DNA of 26,247 bases from Dehalococcoidia bacterium (GCA_003523055.1 DPHC01000012.1:1-26247); one strand, 5' to 3'. Positions 15,765-23,182 are shown, numbered from the stretch's first letter. Notes: generated by a model not told the origin, from the letters alone. Numbers and translations: made by a program.

Positions 15765-16520
15765 CTATTCCGTTTTTATAGTGATGCTATTTATAGATAT
15801 TTCAGTAATTGGTTTATTTGCTCCTTCGGTAGGTGCAATTGATATGGCATCGGCTATTTCTTGTCCATTAACTATGTAGCCGAATATTGTGTGTTTATAG
15901 TTAAGATGTGGGGTAGATTCAACTGTTAAGAAAAATTGGCTGCCGTTAGTTCCTGGGCCTGAATTCGCCATGGCCAAAACGCCTGTTCGGTCAAAGGTTG
16001 TATTTTTGTCAAATTCATCTTTGAATCTATATCCAGCACTACCGGTACCGGTTCCAGTTGGATCTCCGGTCTGGATCATGAATTCAGGAATGACTCTATG
16101 GAATACCACTCCATCATAAAACCCTTCTTCAGATAAAAATACAAAGTTATTTACAGTCAAAGGAGCTATTTGCGCTAATAACTCAATTTCTATTTCCCCC
16201 ATGGTTGTATTGATAATTGCGTGGTAAGTTTTTGCAGGGTCAATATCTAAATCAGCATCTTTACCATCAGAAGTATTAGTTATAGCCCATGGTACGTTCA
16301 TGTATTGAGTGATTTGTTGTCCCATCCATTCTGTTGTTGTTTTATTGGGCCCATCTCCTATCAATGGTGCATTTGATATAACTGGCATCGCAGTGGGAGT
16401 AGATGGTACAGGGGTTGGGACCTCGATTTCGTCTAGATCGAGTTGGCAACTTATTAGGAAAGGCAAAAGCGCAATTGTAGCGAAAAGTGGCACTAGAATT
16501 TTATGTTTAATTAAATTCAA
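15765..16520 (-). CDS. Cyclophilin-type peptidyl-prolyl isomerase, lipoprotein
   Basis: 251 aa. A lipoprotein signal: positive NLIKHK, hydrophobic core, lipobox LISC with Cys25, then an acidic and Pro/Thr-rich linker (PTPVPSTPTAMP). The cyclophilin domain fills about residues 95-250: FHRVIPEFMIQTGDPTGTG contains the catalytic Arg, LAMANSGPGTNGSQFFLT the substrate groove, and HTIFGYI the end of the fold. It should catalyse proline isomerisation during folding of exported proteins, anchored on the outer face of the membrane. It sits 22 bp after the RraA-like gene and 10 bp before the crotonase, with no evident functional link. Confidence 0.93.
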   Translation of the reverse strand: MNLIKHKILVPLFATIALLPFLISCQLDLDEIEVPTPVPSTPTAMPVISNAPLIGDGPNKTTTEWMGQQITQYMNVPWAITNTSDGKDADLDIDPAKTYHAIINTTMGEIEIELLAQIAPLTVNNFVFLSEEGFYDGVVFHRVIPEFMIQTGDPTGTGTGSAGYRFKDEFDKNTTFDRTGVLAMANSGPGTNGSQFFLTVESTPHLNYKHTIFGYIVNGQEIADAISIAPTEGANKPITEISINSITIKTE

Positions 16521-16542
16521 TCTTATAGATCCTTTCGATTAT

Positions 16543-17229
16543 TTAGTATGGCCTGGTTACTTTAGCGAGTTCCTTCAATTTTTCAAGTGAAAAATTTCCG
16601 GATTGGCACAATTCAATGTTCAAAGCTTCGAAGTCTGCAATTGTTTTAACCATGTCAGGAATTTGCTCTGCGATCTCAAAAGGTATGGAAGTAACGCCAT
16701 GTTTATCTCCGTGCATGAGGTCACCTGGATTTACAGTCAAACCACCTACAGTTACTGGGCTACCAATGTCTACTAAATGGACGTAACCATGTGATGGCGC
16801 TACGTTAGGAGCAAACATTTGGAATCCTAAAGGTCTAACTTCGTCTAAGTCTCGTACAGTTCCGTCGGTAGCTACTCCTACACAACCTAAAGCTTTGTGA
16901 ATATTAGAGTTATTCTCTCCCCAATATGCTCCAAATGCAGGATTGTCTATATCTTTGATGACTATAAATCTCGGGCTTGGAATTGTCATTATGAAATCCC
17001 ACCAATCATCTCTTGCAGCGGTGGGACCATGAGGACTTTGTGCGCTTATAACAGCAGTAACAGCGTATCCTGCGACGGCCGGTAGTTCAGGCAATTGGCT
17101 CCTGATTTCAGGATTCATGAATCCTTCAGTCCTTGGTCTGACATCGAACCCTTCAATGGCATTGCATATACTAGGTGTGTCTATTTTAGTTAAAAGCTCA
17201 AGTATTTTGGGGTCGATTGTTTTGTACAA
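16543..17229 (-). CDS. RraA-like / 4-hydroxy-4-methyl-2-oxoglutarate aldolase family protein
   Basis: 228 aa. The family core is visible: AYWGENN (101-107, with the conserved Glu), TDGTVRDLDEV with the Arg126-Asp127 pair that binds substrate and the metal, and GGLTVNPGDLMHGDKHGV (162-179). With Arg-Asp present it could be a divalent-metal aldolase/decarboxylase of HMG/CHA type, splitting oxo-dicarboxylates to pyruvate; true RraA RNase E inhibitors are shorter, near 160 aa. The start is a TTG (17227-17229) supported by GAGGT (17238-17242) 8 nt upstream; a nearby ATG is out of frame. It heads a three-gene minus-strand unit. Confidence 0.86.
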   Translation of the reverse strand: MYKTIDPKILELLTKIDTPSICNAIEGFDVRPRTEGFMNPEIRSQLPELPAVAGYAVTAVISAQSPHGPTAARDDWWDFIMTIPSPRFIVIKDIDNPAFGAYWGENNSNIHKALGCVGVATDGTVRDLDEVRPLGFQMFAPNVAPSHGYVHLVDIGSPVTVGGLTVNPGDLMHGDKHGVTSIPFEIAEQIPDMVKTIADFEALNIELCQSGNFSLEKLKELAKVTRPY

Positions 17230-17606
17230 TTTGCATTACCTCACTATTTTTTACACTAATTAACGTGACATTATTGGGATAGAGATAATTATAGATTCTA
17301 TTTGGCTACTCTACAACTACTTTTTTTCTACAGTGAATTAATTTCGATAATGAGTTTTATATTGAGACGATATTTTATTATAAAATTAACGGGTTTTTTG
17401 TAAACATGCGTAACTTTCGGCGAATTTCGTATGTTTTTCTTAACTTTGTAGTGTATTCCCGATGATACAATCAAATTATGTTCAGTTGTTTATTGTAGCT
17501 GGATTGCTTTAGCGCAGCTAAGAACTTATTTATTTTTATATTAATTAATGGACCTTGCTGAAGCTTAGGAATTTATATTTTATTTATATTTTGAGGTACT
17601 ATCATA
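17230..17606. other. 377-bp intergenic region between divergent genes
   Basis: AT-rich, with no gene I can support. On the left it holds the minus-strand promoter listed separately. In the right half a perfect 6-bp stem TAGCTG/CAGCTA (17496-17501 and 17515-17520) with a 13-nt loop is followed by a T/A-rich run; it would lie in the leader of the recombinase transcript. GAGGT near 17592, about 9 nt before ATG 17607, is the recombinase ribosome site. No convincing plus-strand promoter pair was found. Confidence 0.5.
17288..17316 (-). promoter_or_regulatory. Predicted promoter for RraA-cyclophilin-crotonase unit
   Basis: On the minus strand a perfect TATAAT (17288-17293) lies 17 bp from TTGTAG (17311-17316). 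The -35 is weak (only TTG matches) but the spacing is ideal. The expected leader is about 50 nt and includes the GAGGT ribosome site. Confidence 0.42.
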
Positions 17607-18515
17607 ATGGATTACATATCAGAGTTTCTGCAACATCTTGTTGTAGAGAAGAACTTTTCCCAAAACACATTGGACGCTTATAAAAGTGATTTAATACAAT
17701 TTAGGTCATTTTTAGACACACAACAAACAGAAACCGAAAATCAAAACCCATATGTCAGTGTGAACTCTACGGTATTAAACGAATTCGTTTCCCATTTACA
17801 AGAAACCAGAGGTTACGCTAACACTACAACTGCAAGAAAAATAGCATCGGTTAAATCATTTTTTTCGTTTATGTTGTTGACTGGAGCAGTGACACAAGAC
17901 CCTTCTAGTTCTTTAGGTTCACCGAAGATAGGTAGGGCTTTACCTAAATATTTATCTGAAGAAGATATGGGTAAGCTGATAGACGCAGCTGCTCAAGAGG
18001 GTACGCCTGAAGCTGTAAGAGATACTAATATATTAGAATTACTTTATGCGACAGGTTTGAGAGTTACAGAATTAGTATCTTTGAATGTTTCAGATATTGA
18101 TTTCACGGAAAAATACATTAGATGCTGGGGAAAAGGCAGTAAAGAGAGATTGGTTTATTTACATGACAAAGCCGCAGAAAGTTTAAAGGCATATGTTGAA
18201 AAAGAAAGAAGATCGCTATTAGGATCAAAGGATAAAGAACCTGGTTTGTTTATTAGCCACAGAGGCGAAAGACTTACCAGGCAATGGGTTTGGAATATAC
18301 TAAAGAACTATAGTAAAAAAGCTGGTATAGAAGAAGATATAACCCCACATACATTGCGCCATAGTTTTGCTACACATTTATTGCAAAATGGAGCACCTTT
18401 GAGACATGTTCAAGAACTATTGGGGCACTCTAGTATTTCTACAACTCAAATATATACTCATTTGAGTACTCAACACTTGAGAAGAGAGTATCAAAAGAGC
18501 CACCCCAGAGCTTAA
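17607..18515 (+). CDS. xerC: Tyrosine recombinase XerC/XerD
   Basis: 302 aa, the normal Xer length. The N-terminal SAM-like core-binding domain covers about 1-95 and the catalytic domain 110-300. All active residues are visible: Arg152 in YATGLRVTEL, the beta-hairpin Lys in WGKGSKERLV (176-179), His248 and Arg251 in HTLRHSFATHLL, His274 in LLGHSSISTTQIY and nucleophile Tyr283. The C-terminus ends HPRA as in XerC/XerD. It resolves chromosome dimers at dif. XerC and XerD cannot be told apart from sequence alone, so the symbol is provisional. It is preceded by a long AT-rich region and followed by a nested hairpin (18544-18587). Confidence 0.93.
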   Translation: MDYISEFLQHLVVEKNFSQNTLDAYKSDLIQFRSFLDTQQTETENQNPYVSVNSTVLNEFVSHLQETRGYANTTTARKIASVKSFFSFMLLTGAVTQDPSSSLGSPKIGRALPKYLSEEDMGKLIDAAAQEGTPEAVRDTNILELLYATGLRVTELVSLNVSDIDFTEKYIRCWGKGSKERLVYLHDKAAESLKAYVEKERRSLLGSKDKEPGLFISHRGERLTRQWVWNILKNYSKKAGIEEDITPHTLRHSFATHLLQNGAPLRHVQELLGHSSISTTQIYTHLSTQHLRREYQKSHPRA

Positions 18516-18543
18516 GTTGGCGTCTTGTTAAACTAGCCTTAGG

Positions 18544-18587
18544 AAGCCGACTCGTATCACATAGCGCATGTGAAGCTGAGTCGGCTT
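18544..18587 (+). terminator. Nested hairpin downstream of the Xer recombinase
   Basis: A 10-bp perfect outer stem (18544-18553 with 18578-18587; AGCCGACTC/GAGTCGGCT plus one A-T) encloses a 6-bp perfect inner stem TCACAT/ATGTGA (18557-18562, 18568-18573) around the loop AGCGC. TTGTATT follows, a weak U-rich end. The position 28 bp after the stop fits transcription termination or 3'-end protection for the Xer mRNA. The inner stem is unusual for a simple terminator. Confidence 0.55.
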
Positions 18588-18606
18588 TGTATTGCATCAT
18601 AGTATT

Positions 18607-19290
18607 ATGAAATTAATAAATGAATTTAATATTGAAATCATTCGTACTAGCCGACGGAAAACCGTTTCTCTTCAAATTATCAACGGAATCGTGAAAGTCA
18701 CTTCCCCCAAGTATTTATCAGATAAACAGATCTACTCTGTGATTGCTGATAAAACAAAATGGATTAGAAAAAACTTAGCTGCCGAACAACTAGGTCCCGT
18801 TTTTACCCCTAAAAAATTTATTGAGAATGAACTCTTTTTATTCCTAGGTATAAGTTATCCGTTAGAAATAATCGACAATAAATCTCAAGGAACCACGTTG
18901 ATGGAGAGATCATTCTTAGTGAACACTAAACGCAATGGAAAAGAGGTGCATGTTTTGTTGAAAGAATGGTTTAGAAAACAAGCACTATCTATTCTTACTG
19001 ATAGAACTAATATACAAGCAGATAGATTGGGACTGTTCCCGAAAAAGATTTCGATCAGAGATTATAAAAGTAGATGGGGTAGCTGTAATGGAAGAGGAGA
19101 AATAACTTATAATTGGAAAATTATTATGGCTCCTCTTTCTATTGTTGATTATGTTATTGTTCATGAACTTTGCCATTTGACCCATCATAATCATTCAAAA
19201 GATTACTGGAATACTGTGTCGATCAGTTTGCCTTCTTACAAAACCGATCAAAATTGGCTAAAAACAAATGGTAAATTATTAGACTGGTGA
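18607..19290 (+). CDS. YgjP-like (DUF45) zinc metallopeptidase domain protein
   Basis: 227 aa from ATG 18607; an upstream in-frame TTG at 18592 lies just after the hairpin and is less likely. The N-terminal half (IEIIRTSRRKTVSLQI) is the beta-rich start typical of the YgjP/M48-related family. KISIRDYKSRWGSCN precedes the zinc site His186-Glu187-Leu-Cys-His190, with the third ligand probably His196 in NHSKDYW. The fold is related to SprT and WSS1 proteases. A role in protein or DNA-protein crosslink cleavage is suggested only by these relatives. No signal peptide or ribosome site is obvious. Confidence 0.85.
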   Translation: MKLINEFNIEIIRTSRRKTVSLQIINGIVKVTSPKYLSDKQIYSVIADKTKWIRKNLAAEQLGPVFTPKKFIENELFLFLGISYPLEIIDNKSQGTTLMERSFLVNTKRNGKEVHVLLKEWFRKQALSILTDRTNIQADRLGLFPKKISIRDYKSRWGSCNGRGEITYNWKIIMAPLSIVDYVIVHELCHLTHHNHSKDYWNTVSISLPSYKTDQNWLKTNGKLLDW

Positions 19291-19392
19291 AGCAAGTATA
19301 TTCAAAGATAAATATTAATTGATATATGAAGTGTGATTTTTTGTATCAAGATGTTGTAAAATGAAATAACGTTAAAACTTGAGAGGTAAGGT

Positions 19393-19701
19393 ATGCCAGC
19401 AAAAGGTAGCCGTGTTGCATCTAGGCAATCACAAATTAATAAAAGAAAAAAAAGGCAACCCACCAGAAAACTTTCAGCTTCTCAAGCTATGGCGTCTACA
19501 GCAATTATGGATGAACCAGTTCTAGGCGAACAGCCTGCTGTCGCAGAGTCTGCTAAAAATACTGCAAGGCCCTCATCTAGAAATTTCATTAACTCTAATG
19601 GTCCGATAGCATATAACTATGTGTCTTCAGAAATGATCAGAATAGGGATTATAGGGATATCAGTTTTGATTATTCTTGGAGCAATAAGTTTCGTTTTATA
19701 A
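19393..19701 (+). CDS. Small tail-anchored membrane protein of unknown function
   Basis: 102 aa. The first 30 residues are strongly basic (MPAKGSRVASRQSQINKRKK, then RQPTRK), the middle is low-complexity Ala/Ser/Pro, and residues about 80-101 form one membrane helix (MIRIGIIGISVLIILGAISF) at the very C-terminus. This suggests a tail-anchored protein with a basic cytoplasmic part that could touch nucleic acid or ribosomes; that is inference. GAGAGGTAAGG sits just before ATG 19393. It ends 11 bp before uvrC and is probably co-transcribed. I do not recognise a named family. Confidence 0.75.
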   Translation: MPAKGSRVASRQSQINKRKKRQPTRKLSASQAMASTAIMDEPVLGEQPAVAESAKNTARPSSRNFINSNGPIAYNYVSSEMIRIGIIGISVLIILGAISFVL

Positions 19702-19712
19702 CTATTTGTTAG

Positions 19713-21569
19713 ATGAGCATATCTAACATAGAACAAAGACTGCAAACTGTTCCAGAATCATCTGGCATTTATATCATGAAAGACATTCAAGGTAATGTCT
19801 TGTATGTAGGAAAGGCTAATGTTTTAAAGAATAGAGTGAAGTCGTACTTTCAGAACTCTTCTGGACACCAACCTAAAACCCGTAGAATGGTCGCTAGAAT
19901 TGATGATTTTGAGTTTGTAGTAACCAACAACGAATCAGAAGCATTGATTCTTGAAAATACATTTATAAAAAAATACAAACCGCCTTACAACGTTCGACTT
20001 AAAGATGATAAAACGTATCCGTATTTAAAAATAGATTTGCAAGAAGATTTTCCTCGCGTTTATCTGACTCGTAAAATTAGTAAAGATGGAGCGAGATATT
20101 TTGGACCATTTGCAACCGTTGGTGCTTTACGTCGCAGCATGGATTTACTGAAAAAGTTATTCCCGTACAGATCATGTACTAAAACTATAACTGGAAGAGA
20201 CGCGAAACCTTGCCTCGAATTTCACATAAATAGATGTGTTGCTCCCTGTACTGGATATGCTGATAAAGACGAATACGACAATGTAATTCAACAAGTTATA
20301 TTGTTTTTAGAAGGTAAAACTGAAGTAGTTGAAAATAACTTAAAAACTGAATTAAGTAAAGCTTCTGATTCTTTAAATTTTGAACGAGCTGCTGTTTTGA
20401 GAGATCAGCTAACAAGTATAAGAAAAGTTTCTGAAGAGCAAGAAACAAAAGTAGCATCTTTGGTGGAAACTGATTCTGACGTGATAGCTTTAGAAATGGG
20501 AGACTCAGAATCATGGGTTGAAATATTTTTTATTAGAACCGGTCGTTTGGTTGGGAGAGACAATTTTTTCATGCAAGGCACTAAAGATTCCAATAAACAA
20601 TTTGTTGTTACCCAATTTATAAAACAATTTTATGAAACTGCTACCTTCGTGCCTCCTACAATTTTAGTTGAAACTGAACCGCTGGAAATAAAGTTAATTG
20701 AAAAATGGTTGACAGATAAGCGAGGGAAAAAAGTTAATATCACAGCTCCTAAAAGAGGAAACAAAAAACAAATTTTAGAAGTTGCTTCTAAAAATGCAAA
20801 ACAAGGATTAACACAACATAAAGTTAGATGGCTTACAGATGTAGACGCAGTTCATAAAGCCACTGAAGATTTGCAGGAATACCTAGGATTATCAGAATTT
20901 CCTTCTAGAATTGAGTGTTACGATGTATCTCACATACAAGGTACTAATACTGTAGGTAGTATGGTTGTTTTTGAAGATGGAGTCGCTAGACCGAAAAAAT
21001 ACCGTAGATTCAAGATTAAAACTGTGCCTGGAGTAGATGATTACGAAAGTATGAAAGAAATGGTGGGCAGACGATTCTCACGATTGACTCCTGCGATTAA
21101 TGATGACAACTCTATTCCTGACGCGTTATCTGAACAATGGGCAGAAAAACCTCAATTGGTTTTAATTGATGGCGGAAAGGGGCAATTGTCTGCTGTTCTA
21201 GAAGTAATGCTTCATATGGGGCTACAAGATATTCCTATAGCATCATTGGCTAAAGAAAATGAATGGATATATGTACCCGACAGCAAAGAACCCATAATAT
21301 TGCCAAGAAATTCTGAATCTCTATTTTTGGTTCAAAGATTAAGAGATGAAGCACACAGATTTGCTATCACTTACCATAGGAATCTAAGAAGTAAATCAGC
21401 CTTAAAATCACCTATTGATATGGTGAGTGGTATTGGCCCAAAGCGAAAAAAGATGCTAATCAGATCTTTTGGATCTGTTCAAGGTATTAGAGGGGCCGCC
21501 ATTGATGATATCGCGGCAGTCCCAGGTATGACACGTACACTAGCCATAAGAGTCAAAGAAATTTTATAA
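19713..21569 (+). CDS. uvrC: Excinuclease ABC subunit C
   Basis: 618 aa, full length. GIY-YIG nuclease at the N-terminus (SSGIYIM, VLYVGKANVLKNRV with Arg41, Glu76), making the 3' incision; four Cys at 155, 167, 175 and 179, spacing 11-7-3, matching the Fe-S site described for E. coli UvrC; UVR motif (about 216-250, DSLNFERAAVLRDQL) for UvrB contact; RNase H-like 5' nuclease with Asp404 in YDVSHIQG, Asp486 in LIDGGKGQ and His548 in RDEAHRF; and paired helix-hairpin-helix motifs at the C-terminus (VSGIGPKRKKML, AAVPGMTRTLA). It cuts on both sides of bulky DNA damage with UvrB. Its ATG is 11 bp after the small membrane-protein gene; PIG-L follows by 19 bp. Confidence 0.97.
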   Translation: MSISNIEQRLQTVPESSGIYIMKDIQGNVLYVGKANVLKNRVKSYFQNSSGHQPKTRRMVARIDDFEFVVTNNESEALILENTFIKKYKPPYNVRLKDDKTYPYLKIDLQEDFPRVYLTRKISKDGARYFGPFATVGALRRSMDLLKKLFPYRSCTKTITGRDAKPCLEFHINRCVAPCTGYADKDEYDNVIQQVILFLEGKTEVVENNLKTELSKASDSLNFERAAVLRDQLTSIRKVSEEQETKVASLVETDSDVIALEMGDSESWVEIFFIRTGRLVGRDNFFMQGTKDSNKQFVVTQFIKQFYETATFVPPTILVETEPLEIKLIEKWLTDKRGKKVNITAPKRGNKKQILEVASKNAKQGLTQHKVRWLTDVDAVHKATEDLQEYLGLSEFPSRIECYDVSHIQGTNTVGSMVVFEDGVARPKKYRRFKIKTVPGVDDYESMKEMVGRRFSRLTPAINDDNSIPDALSEQWAEKPQLVLIDGGKGQLSAVLEVMLHMGLQDIPIASLAKENEWIYVPDSKEPIILPRNSESLFLVQRLRDEAHRFAITYHRNLRSKSALKSPIDMVSGIGPKRKKMLIRSFGSVQGIRGAAIDDIAAVPGMTRTLAIRVKEIL

Positions 21570-21577
21570 AATTAACT

Positions 21578-21581
21578 GGAG
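21578..21581 (+). promoter_or_regulatory. Ribosome binding site supporting a TTG start
   Basis: GGAG lies 7 nt before TTG 21589. No ATG occurs at the N-terminus of the PIG-L frame before the conserved HPDD motif, so the TTG start is preferred. Confidence 0.65.
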
Positions 21582-21588
21582 TTTCGAA

Positions 21589-22317
21589 TTGGAAATTATT
21601 GAATTAGCACCTAAACGTGCAATAGTTGTTACACCTCACCCTGATGATGCAGAAGGAGGATGTGGTGGCACCATGGCTAAATGGATAGCCCAGAGTGGCA
21701 CAGATGTAGTTGTAATATTGTGTACCAACGGAGATAAAGGAACAGGGGATCGCAATTTAGAACCAGCAAAATTGGCGGCTATTAGAGAAAAAGAACAACA
21801 AGATGCTTCTGATTCACTAGGAGTAAGCCGAGTAGTATTTTTAAGACATCCTGACGGATGCTTGGAGGACTCAGAAGATTTTCGAAGAGAATTGGTATAT
21901 GAAATACGTAAACACAAACCTGAAGTTTTGTTTTGCATAGACCCGTTTAGAACTATAACTCATACTCATAGAGATCATCGTAAAAGTGGGCAATGCGCTA
22001 TAGATGCGGCATTCTCTTTTGCTCCTAACCCGAACATATTTCCGGATCAGATATCAGGCGATGTAGAAGCATTCCAAATGGATTACGCTTTGTTGTGGAG
22101 TACTGAAGACCCAGATGCTTTTGTTAATACGGAAGGTTTTGTCGGAGCTAAGACTGATTCTCTGTTATGCCATGTTTCCCAAATACCTAATCCAGAAGGA
22201 ACTAGAACGAGATTAAATGACCGGGCAGCTGAGACTGGAGAGAAATGTGGTTTGTCTCAAGCTGAAGGTTTTAGGAAAGTTGATTTCAGAGTTGATCCGT
22301 TAGAACAATGCGTATAG
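21589..22317 (+). CDS. PIG-L family deacetylase (LmbE-like)
   Basis: 242 aa. The zinc site is clear: His17-Pro-Asp19-Asp20 in TPHPDDAEGGCGG and the later HTHRDHRKSG (His125-His130), with ILCTNGDKGTGD between them as in GlcNAc-PI and mycothiol-type deacetylases. It removes an acetyl or similar group from an N-acyl sugar or related amide. Candidate substrates include GlcNAc conjugates; low-molecular-weight thiol synthesis (BshB/MshB-like) is possible, but no companion genes are here. The TTG start is supported by GGAG 7 nt upstream. Last gene of the plus-strand uvrC block; a long hairpin follows. Confidence 0.92.
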   Translation: MEIIELAPKRAIVVTPHPDDAEGGCGGTMAKWIAQSGTDVVVILCTNGDKGTGDRNLEPAKLAAIREKEQQDASDSLGVSRVVFLRHPDGCLEDSEDFRRELVYEIRKHKPEVLFCIDPFRTITHTHRDHRKSGQCAIDAAFSFAPNPNIFPDQISGDVEAFQMDYALLWSTEDPDAFVNTEGFVGAKTDSLLCHVSQIPNPEGTRTRLNDRAAETGEKCGLSQAEGFRKVDFRVDPLEQCV

Positions 22318-22339
22318 CTCCGGCTTTGTTATGTTCAAA

Positions 22340-22386
22340 ACACTATCATTGTTAACTATTACTGTAATGGTTAATAATGATAGTGT
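22340..22386 (+). terminator. 47-nt near-perfect hairpin at the end of the uvrC-PIG-L block
   Basis: ACACTATCATT (22340-22350) pairs with AATGATAGTGT (22376-22386). The stem continues inward through TTAAC/GTTAA and ATTA/TAAT to a 3-nt loop CTG (22362-22364), giving 22 pairs. The only two non-Watson-Crick positions (51-75 and 57-69) are G-U pairs in the plus-strand RNA but would be C-A mismatches in the minus-strand RNA, so it suits the plus-strand transcript. There is no U-run after it, so 3'-end protection is as likely as intrinsic termination. Confidence 0.6.
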
Positions 22387-22427
22387 CGTGTCGGGTTACT
22401 GAACCTGTATCTCTTGGAGAAATGGCA

Positions 22428-23144
22428 TCACTTTTTAATTTCAGATAACATGCCAAGGAACTTATAGTGTGCTTGCGTACTTGCTCCTTGTTGAATCCAA
22501 ATAGTGTACATGCCTTCTTCTAATGATATTTGTGAAGGCTTTCCGTCATTTGTTTTATTCACGTCAATTAATATATTTTCACCAACAGTTCGATACCCTG
22601 TGTTTGGCCCAAAATGTCCATAAACTAACATTTGAGTAATATCATTTGCTGCTGTGTATTGGGGGCCAGATTGAATCGCGAAAAAAGCAATTTTATCTTC
22701 TCCTGTGTATTCAGTAAGAATGATTGAATTTAATATAAACCCCGGTTCTACATTAAAAGTTACATAGTCTTTATTGCCGTCTCCAAAGGTGTTTGTGATA
22801 AGCAATTCTCCATTATTTACCGGTATATTAGTAGGGTTTAAAGGATCCGTAGAATAATCGTCTTTTAGGTATATTCCTTGTGAAAATTGTGGTGTTTTGA
22901 TTACAGTTGCGGTGGAAGTTGGAGATTTAGTGGGAGTAAAAGTAGGAGTAGGAATTTTAGTGGGGGTAGGAGATTTGGTTGGGGTAGGAGTAGTAATAGT
23001 GAGTTTAGTAAGTGTAGGATTTATTTGAGCGTCAGAAACAGATAATTGGTTAGAATTTCGGCCATTAACGTTTTTATCCCCTCCTTGGGAACAAGCTAAA
23101 CATATCAGAAATATAATTAATACTATCGGGAATTTATTCATCAA
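22428..23144 (-). CDS. Lipoprotein with Pro/Thr-rich linker and C-terminal beta domain, function unknown
   Basis: 238 aa (or 237 from the second ATG). Signal: hydrophobic PIVLIIFLICLACS with lipobox LAC and Cys18. Residues about 43-85 are a TPTPTKSPTPTK-type linker. The C-terminal 150 residues look all-beta: DYVTFNVEPGFILNSIILTE, then GEDKIAFFAIQSG and EGMYTIWIQQG near the end. This pattern resembles a beta-sandwich domain I recall from secreted cyanobacterial and other bacterial proteins, related to PPC-like domains; the name is uncertain. It is probably anchored on the outer membrane face and exposed. No Shine-Dalgarno site precedes the start; a hairpin (23150-23182) lies 5 nt upstream. It converges on PIG-L across 110 bp. 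Confidence 0.82.
   Translation of the reverse strand: MMNKFPIVLIIFLICLACSQGGDKNVNGRNSNQLSVSDAQINPTLTKLTITTPTPTKSPTPTKIPTPTFTPTKSPTSTATVIKTPQFSQGIYLKDDYSTDPLNPTNIPVNNGELLITNTFGDGNKDYVTFNVEPGFILNSIILTEYTGEDKIAFFAIQSGPQYTAANDITQMLVYGHFGPNTGYRTVGENILIDVNKTNDGKPSQISLEEGMYTIWIQQGASTQAHYKFLGMLSEIKK
22890..22994 (-). repeat. Degenerate coding repeat for the Pro/Thr linker
   Basis: GGAGT/GGAGA-type units recur on the plus strand (for example GTGGGAGTAAAAGTAGGAGT, 22930-22949), encoding repeated (T/S)PT(K/P) units. Slippage could change the linker length between strains. Confidence 0.6.
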
Positions 23145-23149
23145 TAAAT

Positions 23150-23182
23150 TTTATCAGATATTTGTCCAATATTACTGATAAA
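23150..23182 (-). promoter_or_regulatory. Hairpin between the mandelate-racemase gene and the lipoprotein
   Basis: 8-bp perfect arms TTTATCAG/CTGATAAA (23150-23157, 23175-23182) hold an inner 5-bp stem ATATT/AATAT (23158-23162, 23168-23172) with a 5-nt loop and a 2-nt bulge. It ends 5 nt before the lipoprotein ATG. It could end the upstream transcript, hide the lipoprotein start, or be an operator; AT-rich chance pairing is possible. Confidence 0.35.

Noticed and set aside
17405..17464. 19-codon ATG frame in the 377-bp gap
   Set aside because: No ribosome site, no hydrophobic or repeated pattern, and short AT-rich frames are expected by chance.
17496..17520. Intrinsic terminator upstream of the Xer gene
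   Set aside because: The stem is only 6 bp with a 13-nt loop and no gene ends nearby on the plus strand. It is noted only as a possible leader structure.
18554..18577. Possible dif site beside the Xer gene
   Set aside because: The inner TCACAT/ATGTGA arms with a 5-nt centre do not match the 11-6-11 dif layout, and the element fits an RNA hairpin better.
19341..19362. Promoter TTGTAT/TAAAAT before the uvrC block
   Set aside because: The spacing is only 10 bp, and no -35 match lies at 16-18 bp from TAAAAT.
22890..22994. CRISPR-like or minisatellite repeat
   Set aside because: The repeats are short, degenerate, in frame, and encode a Pro/Thr linker of a lipoprotein; there are no spacers.
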